From contig JAFEVB010000031.1 of NCBI GenBank assembly GCA_032629725.1, positions 310,001-374,000 of the forward strand: DNA of 64,000 nucleotides, written 5' to 3'. The first letter of the stretch is position 1. Each line of letters opens with the position of its first letter. Of this stretch, positions 57,431 to 64,000 are shown piece by piece. This stretch comes from Gremmenia infestans (lineage: Eukaryota; Ascomycota; Leotiomycetes; Helotiales; Hamatocanthoscyphaceae). Below the pieces are notes generated by a model. The model saw only the letters and a program-made list of their open reading frames with translations. It did not search any database and was not told where the DNA came from. A program made the position numbers and the translations under genes.

Positions 57431-60213
57431 ACCAACTCCAAGCGTTGCCTTTCTCGTGTTGCACTGTACTTGTGGTCGTTACATAGGTCGGCGACTTTCT
57501 GCTTTGGTCGTAGGGTTGATTAACTTAGGCGAGAAAATATCTTTCTGTCTATCTGGGGTACCTTAGGTACCTACCCCTAAACTGAAGCCATGTGAGAAGC
57601 GGTGCGGCCAGGTGATTGTTGTTATTGTTATTGTTGTTGTTGACATGTTGTTATCCACAAGCGAGATTCAGGGGGTGGTGGGAGGCGCTCTGGAATATCT
57701 TCATTCGTTATTGCTGCAAATAGATATAAGAGCGATTGTTATACCATGAATCTTAAATCTTGAATCTTTCATTCATGAGATAGATTTTCTGCTTCTACTT
57801 CTGCTTCTGTGAGAATGAAAATAGCAGCTGCCTTCCCTGAATCCTTCCCTGTAGATAATTCAATCAAAAGTCTAAATATTCTCCTTGCACATATATACAT
57901 ACATACACCTTAACCAGTCCTCCCGAATGATCATCCACCCACCCGCCATACGTCCAAAAGCTACATATAGAATCCCCAACATCAACGTACCCTACTCCTC
58001 CCACTTCCCAAATCCTTCATCCGAGCGCAGCAGTCCTACTCCACTCCATATGGTATATCCAGGCTCGCTCTCTCTATCTCGCAAGTACAGTACCTAACAT
58101 TCCATACTTCCATACTTCCATACCAATTAATGCATAAACAACTTACCTGTAAGAACTATAAAAGCCTATAGCATGAGTGCTCGATCTAAGCAAACCTTTT
58201 TCCAGTCATCTTCCTCTCAGCCTCGAGAGTTCAGCCTCGAGAGTCGAGCTTTTAAATGCATGTGCTTTAACTTAGAGCTTGACGCTGAGCGCCGATCCAT
58301 ATGTTTCCGTATTCTGCTTTCAGATCTCACTTCAAAGTTCAATTTAGTTCAGTTGCACATCGTTGGTATATATCGATACTATGCTTACTTTTTAATCTAC
58401 ATATCTCTGTTTTTGTTCGATCCACTCACGAACACTCGTAGCTGTTGCATTTGTAGAAAAGCTTACTTTGTAGGTTGCGGAAGTGTAAATGTCATTGATG
58501 AATCTTTCTTCGGGACCTTTATTTTGCCCTGCAAATGAACCCCGGTTGGTTGGTTGGTTGTTTATAAGGTGATAGATATACAAAGCATGCTCATACTAAT
58601 CAAGAGTCAGGACTGTATTGGATTGGATTAGCAAACAAGCTTGTCTGTCTGTCTGTCTTTCTATCGAGCTCCTATCAAGAAGTACAAATGTACCTCTCTT
58701 TCTTCTCCAACTTCTAAATAGCGCATAAAAATGCAAATTTAAAACTTCCATTCTGCTCGGCTAGGAATTAGACGAAGTAAATACAGACCGTCATACCTTC
58801 ATTCCTATGATCCTTTACTTTACCTCCATTCATTCATCTAATCAGTAGAGTAAGTGCGTGTCTTTACTTTATAACTCCGGAATGTTTTCTTTCGTTCTTC
58901 AAGTGATGCCGAGAAAATGTGGAATGTGAAGTTGTGGTGCCCTTTATTAGAGCAGAGATACTTTCTTCTGGCGCGGTATATATATATTATATGATTGATG
59001 ATATCTGGATAGTACGGGGGAGTATTTATCGGATTTCTTTACTTGTTTGCTAATATGGGGACGGAATCGCGGAATACACGTTGGTAAATGGTTTTTATAA
59101 GTATAGTGTATATCTCCTTGCTATGATCTACTCCGTCTCCGTAGATGGGATGTGGATGTGGGGGCGGATCGCACGGGTACGGTACCGCTTTTTTACCACG
59201 TTTTAATGTGGTAAACTCATCTGTTGAATTGCTTTTTGTCGTAGGTTAAGGGGAAAGTGTGTTTTGATTATTCCTTTTACTATGCTTGCTTTCTTTCAAG
59301 ATTGGCACCAGACTTGGGTTCATCAGGGCATATATAGAACATTGATGACTTATCTATACCTTACGAAAACCTATTCTATTCCATTTTGATTTCTAAATTT
59401 AGGAAGTAAAGCTGGTTGGCTACAAGTAATAACGTATAGATCTAATAGATGGCTGCAGTACTGGACTGCTGAATGTTTCTTCCTATCATTCCATCTCTAA
59501 CGTATCATATGAACCTTCGAAAATTCCATTCTCATGCATTGTGGAGAGAGAAGGTATATAGCATAGGCGAGGTGATGGATAGTCAAAGATGGAGAGTACT
59601 TTCTATTACGAAACGAATGCTATCTCTTTCTCTTACTTCACTGGTTGTGCGCCTGGGCTTCTTTGCAATAGCATGGAGCGATACAACTGTCCTTCCTAAG
59701 TAGCAAGTCTGCCTAAAGAACGCAAGACTCTATAGATACGGGATACCGAATCATATGGTGTGCCCCCTTTCTCCCACCAGCCAAGAGTCGAAGAAATCTG
59801 AGCGATCAAGGGATGTCAATCACATGGATATCACCCCTATTCTGCTATTAAAGGGAGCTAAAATACCTCATGAGGACAATCAGGAATGGCATGTTGGCAA
59901 AGGAAGGTGGCATGCAGATTTCCTTTTGAAAGATAACACTTTCACTGCATCATCTGCAGTGGTACTGTACCTACGCAGGTAAGAATTCTCAACCACTCAC
60001 TTACCTGACACATCTGTACGTAACTTGCTGATGGCAATGGCGATGGCGATCTCCTGTGCAAACATCAGACGATGAGATGACCCTTGGAGCACTTTTCAGG
60101 TCTGTATTCGAACGCCACGCATTCTATTTCTAGCTCATGTAGATGTTTCTCTAATGCCTCAAATCTGCAGATGTCAGTCCATGCTTAAATCTAGCTCATC
60201 GCCACTCCAATCA

Positions 60214-61173
60214 TCACTTCAAATCCAACGCATCCAAGATCTCCAGCTCGACCCCACCATCAGACGTCCCCACCAGTTTGACACTGCTCAAGTCCTTGAC
60301 AATCCAATCAGGTCCCGCGTCCACCACTTGCTGAACGGTATGTGAAGTAACGACACCCAATACTCTGCACCCAGCGGCCTTTCCCGCCTTGATCCCAGCA
60401 GGGCTATCCTCCAGCACTAACACCTCATCAGCAGCCCCTAGCCCCAACTTCTCCCTACCCATCACATAACAGGCCGGGTCCGGCTTCCCGTTATCCACAT
60501 CCTCCGCTACAACCAGGTGTTCTGGGAGCGGCAGCTTAAGCACACCAAGCCATCCCGTTACGAGAGGGGTAGTACCCGACGTGACGATCGCCCAGGGGGC
60601 ACTGACCTTGCCCAGCGCATCCAGCAGCGCCCTAGCCCCAGGAATCTCAATTGCATCATCGCCATGCAGTTTCGGCAACAAGCCTTCCATATGCTTGACA
60701 TCTGTGTATAGCACATAAGCTTAGCCCCCAACACAACTCAATTTTGCCCCCAAATCGCGGCTGAAGTTGAAATATTGGAAATGGGGCTGAATACTAAAAT
60801 AACTACAATATTCTGCACTCCTCCTTCGGAAAAGCTGATGCAGTAAATGATATACAAGAAGGAATAGATAGGTGGGCGACTTACATTCCCAATTCGCCTT
60901 TTCTGGACTTAGGAGTTTGAGCACGTCGATGCTGCGACGGCCGTGGGATGTCTGCAGGATTACTTTGGGGTCTACGCCTAATTCGCTACCAATTGTATGC
61001 CAGTGTTTCTCAACTGCTGCTGTTGAGTCTATTATGGTTCCTGAGATCAAGTGTTAATGATGTGGATTGAAGTTTGTGAGTCAGTCGGGCGTCCCACCAT
61101 CCATATCGAAGAGTAAGCCTTTAAAGGTGGCTCTTTGGGGAGATAGGGAGAAAGATGCCGAATTTGACACCAT
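60214..61173 (-). CDS. HAD-family sugar/glycerol phosphatase (GPP/DOG-like)
   Basis: Three exons: 61173-61098, 61040-60885 and 60701-60214; 239 residues. The first intron lies directly after the Gly of the catalytic motif: splicing creates DMDGTIIDS (Asp23 nucleophile, Asp25 acid/base). Motif II is VTSGTTPL, motif III the Lys in GKPDPACY, and motif IV LVLEDSPAGIKAGKAAG. The cap domain lies between residues about 35 and 110. This is the beta-phosphoglucomutase-like HAD group containing yeast glycerol-3-phosphatases and 2-deoxyglucose-6-phosphatases; the substrate cannot be told from the sequence. The protein is cytosolic. It is divergent from NUG1 with about 530 bases between starts, so the two may share a promoter region. 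Confidence 0.93.
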
Positions 61174-61707
61174 TCTGAGTAGATGGCAGGGTTTTGACTT
61201 TGCGTTAATTATTGGGAAGTATCTGAGCTTCAAGATGCAAGTTGATTTGTCGAAAACGGTCGAGGGGTGGCTGAGAGGTGGGGTGGTGAGCAAGCGAGAG
61301 TGACAACAAGTCGAAATTTCGAGACGCGCTCCTCGATGAGTGCGAAGTGCAACAAAATTCCCTTTTGGGCTATAACAGGAAGAATGAACTTTTCTGTAAT
61401 AATCGTGGGTTTTTTCCTCTTCTTTCCTGGTGGTTGGTTGAAGTTAGGATAATATATAAAATCCAGCAGATGACTTTGAGAAGTGTGTTTGAATAACAGG
61501 GACAGGCTATCCGTCACTCTCACACTTGGAGTAGGGAGGGGTCTAGTTTTTGAAAGGGGTCAAGCGGAGAATCGGAGAATCCTGAAATGGACACGTGGAT
61601 CACGTGTAGCCCCACTGATAATGGATAAGAAAATAAAAATTCAAAGAACTTCACAAAGTCCCCCTCTAAGACGACCACCGTTTTCTAACATCACGACACA
61701 ACTCACA
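61174..61707. promoter_or_regulatory. Divergent promoter between the HAD phosphatase and NUG1
   Basis: The 534 bases between two divergently started genes must hold both promoters. Just before the NUG1 ATG the sequence is AC-rich (CATCACGACACAACTCACA), a common fungal leader style. No certain TATA box was identified. Confidence 0.5.
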
Positions 61708-63423
61708 ATGGCAGGAAACAAGCCAGGAAGTAAGTCTAATCCATGGAACTATTATGTTTGCCTTCTAATCCTTTGAAACTCAGAGCCTACCAGCAAGAGG
61801 AAGACTGTGCGCCTGCGCCATAAGATCGAGAAAGCTTCAGCGCAGAAGCAAAGGAAATCTCGCAAGGAGGCAAAGCAAGTCCGTACCCACAAGCAATCCC
61901 TCGTTTACAAGTATGCAATACTAATCTGCTCTCCACAGAATCCAGAATGGCGATCAAAACTAAAGAAAGACCCTGGAATCCCCAACCTCTTTCCCTACAA
62001 AGATAAAATCCTCGCCGAGATCGAAGAATCCCGCCGTCGCAAAGTCGAAGAAGCTGCAAAGCGCAGAGCAGATGCGAAAGCCACTAAGACCGGGGAGCAG
62101 GTTGAGCGGGAAGTAGAGGCGCGAATGGAAGGCGTAGATGAGGCGGATATCATGGCCATGGACGACGACGAGATGGACGATGTAGACGAGGACGCAAACC
62201 CCATGGCTGCACTCTTAGCCAGCGCGCGAGCCGGTGCGAAACAATGGGAAAATGAAATCCAGGATAGCGACGAGATGGACGAGGACGATGATTCAGACTC
62301 CGAATCCGACGTTGACTTACCAGGCCTTGGGACACGCAAAGACGGCTCTCGCAAAGCCTTCGACAAAGTCTTCAAACAAGTCATAGACCAAGCAGATGTC
62401 ATTCTCTACGTCCTCGATGCGCGAGACCCAGAAGGAACACGCTCCAAAGATGTAGAACGCCAAGTCATGGCCGCTGCGTCAGGTGGAAAGCGTCTGATTC
62501 TCATCCTGAACAAAATTGATCTTGTCCCTGCACTGGTTCTGAAGAATTGGCTCATCCATCTCCGCCGATACTTCCCTACACTCCCTCTCCGCGCATCAGG
62601 ACCAGCGCCCAACGCACATACGTTCAATCACCGCAAACTCACTGTGCAAAGCACATCCGCTACACTCTTCAAAGCACTAAAATCATTCGCAGCTGCCAAA
62701 CAGCTCAAGCGTGCCGTCTCAGTCGGTGTCATCGGTTACCCCAACGTAGGAAAAAGCTCCGTCATCAATTCCCTAAAAGCCGGTCTCGGCGGACGAGGCC
62801 AGGACTCCTGTCCCGTGGGCGCCGAAGCAGGCGTAACGACCAGTCTACGAGAAGTAAAAATCGACTCCAAGCTCAAGCTCCTTGACTCCCCCGGCATCGT
62901 ATTCCCGTCCTCGGAAACCTCGTCTTCCAAAGCCTCGAAGGTCGAAGAACAAGCCCGTCTCGTACTACTTAATGCCATCCCACCCAAGATGATTGAGGAT
63001 CCCGTCCCAGCCGTTACCTTGCTGCTGAAACGCCTTTCGGCATCGGAGGATATGCTAAGCAAACTCCTCGCTGTATATGGGCTCCCTCCTTTAATCACGA
63101 CCAACGGTGACGCCACAACGGATTTCCTCGTCCAAGTCGCGCGGAAACGCGGTAGACTCGGTAAAGGCGGCGTACCTAATCTAGCCAGTGCTGCTACAAC
63201 AGTCATCACAGATTGGAGAGATGGCCGGATTCAGGGCTGGATGGACGCGCCTGTCCTGGCTGTTTCGACGAGTGCAGATGCCGTGATGGCGGAGGATGGC
63301 AAGCCGATGGCGGACCAGAAGGAGATTGTCACAGAGTGGGCTGCAGAGTTCAAGTTGGAGGGGCTTTGGGGTGATGGGAAGAGCGAGGAGGTTGTTGAGG
63401 ACGAGGATACTATGCTAGAGTAG
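61708..63423 (+). CDS. NUG1: Nucleolar GTPase, 60S ribosome assembly factor
   Basis: Three exons: 61708-61729, 61784-61878 and 61939-63423; 533 residues. The second intron is 60 nt, free of stops in frame, and has a CTAAT branch and CCACAG acceptor; splicing yields the family stretch KEAKQNPEWRSKLKKDPG. The basic N-terminus (KPTSKRKTVRLRHKIEK) is the nucleolar/RNA-binding part. The GTPase is circularly permuted, as in the YlqF/NUG1/GNL3 group: G4 LNKIDL (229-234) precedes G1 GYPNVGKSS (305-313) and G3 DSPG (355-358). An acidic insert (MDDDEMDDVDEDANPM, then EMDEDDDSDSESD) lies between. The family (yeast Nug1, fission yeast Grn1, human nucleostemin) acts in pre-60S maturation and export. Confidence 0.95.
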
Positions 63424-64000
63424 ATCTTTACAGCTCGAGCTTTCACATATTACCAGGTGTTGTTGGCGTTTTGGAGCAGATTCAGAGCCGTAAAAGCAAA
63501 ATTGGCTCATATGGGAGTTTATGCATAGTCAATAACCGGACAGATATATCGGAAAGGTTTCTTTCATTGGTGTCTTTCCACAAACGTATGAAAAACATGT
63601 TTCAAGTCAAGTGGCAACTTATAAAAATGAGAGCTAGATTATTCGGCGTGAGTAGTTGCCGGAGGATATGGACGTCGTCTGTCTTGCTATGCACAAATGA
63701 ATGTAGCATGATCCTGAAAAGTCCTTTACGACCTTAATGAAAGTTTCGAAGTAATTACCATGAAGCTTAGACATGTCCACTTGGAAATATTTGCAGGAGA
63801 GTCATGGTTGGGCTAAGTTTCAGAGAACTTGCTCCAAATTTGTCCTAAAGCGCTGCTATCTTCAAAATTCTTCTGTACACGCTGTAATGGCTTACACTAC
63901 AATAAAAGTCTTTGCTCCTATTGCGTTAAGGTTGCATGCAAGGCAGATTTTTATTGTGTTAAGGGACTTTATTAATCTCAGCGCGGTCATTCCTAGTTGC
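63424..64000. other. Right-edge spacer
   Basis: About 580 bases following NUG1: its 3' UTR and spacer. Nothing coding was recognised. AT-rich with several TTGC/CAAGTC strings. Confidence 0.55.

Larger units (their letters stand above)
50158..60213. other. 10-kb gene desert
   Basis: No convincing protein gene on either strand. Many overlapping open frames of 60-240 codons are present (the longest is 53675-54403 on minus) but they lack recognisable motifs, run through simple repeats, overlap frames on the other strand and often lack ATG starts. The region has repeated TACGGAGTA/TACTCCGTA motifs, purine/pyrimidine tracts, a CTTT microsatellite (54003-54031), GGATG-rich sequence (52560-52625) and a dispersed ~30-bp repeat (56786-57430). 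The left end includes the long promoter/leader of the homeobox gene, itself probably over 1 kb. Some of the rest may be long non-coding transcription or relic repeat; the sequence does not decide. Confidence 0.5.

Noticed and set aside
62736..63209. Minus-strand frame over NUG1
   Set aside because: Shadow of the conserved GTPase coding sequence on the other strand.

Overview
The window is nuclear DNA from a filamentous ascomycete (Pezizomycotina; Leotiomycetes is my best guess but is not proven). The evidence is the density of short spliceosomal introns (most 41-70 nt, GTAAGT-type donors, CTAAC/CTGAC branch sites), the gene content (fungal cytochromes P450, a 2EXR protein, a DIM-5/Clr4-type H3K9 methyltransferase, fungal NLR-type ankyrin sequence) and single-gene units separated by long low-complexity spacers. 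No rRNA, tRNA, CRISPR or prokaryotic operon structure was seen. I rebuilt exon-intron models by eye; frames and splice phases were checked for every multi-exon gene.

Left part (1-26 kb): ATP synthase subunit h, a microsomal P450 with one GC-AG intron, a 2EXR-domain protein, a conserved membrane protein, a zinc-free MDR-type oxidoreductase, a conserved fungal protein of unknown function, mitochondrial-type oligoribonuclease and phosphoglucomutase. Then comes a 5.6-kb decayed ankyrin-repeat gene on the minus strand, which starts inside the winged-helix module usually placed after a NACHT domain, and a proline/serine/threonine-rich protein with an N-myristoylation-like start.

Middle (26-40 kb): a gene-poor repeat area holding a 101-bp tandem duplication, a 19-bp minisatellite, two inverted duplications and a 702-bp foldback (MITE-like) element. 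The foldback element abuts the 5' end of an H3K9 methyltransferase gene whose reading frame carries a stop just upstream of the usable ATG. Next are a mitochondrial carrier, a second P450 (CYP65/isotrichodermin-hydroxylase type), an AT-rich island and a small cysteine-containing secreted protein.

Right part (40-64 kb): a bHLH factor, a cytosolic-type GH5 exo-beta-1,3-glucanase, delta-1-pyrroline-5-carboxylate dehydrogenase (proline catabolism), a homeobox transcription factor, then about 10 kb without a convincing gene (50.2-60.2 kb) that carries many TACGGAGTA motifs and a four-copy degenerate ~30-bp repeat, and finally a divergent pair: a HAD sugar/glycerol phosphatase and the nucleolar ribosome-assembly GTPase NUG1/GRN1.

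The genes do not form one pathway. I see no backbone synthase that would make the two P450s part of a classical secondary-metabolite cluster. The most interesting places are the foldback element next to the silencing methyltransferase, the dying NLR-like ankyrin gene, the secreted protein in an AT-rich island, and the repeat-bearing gene desert.
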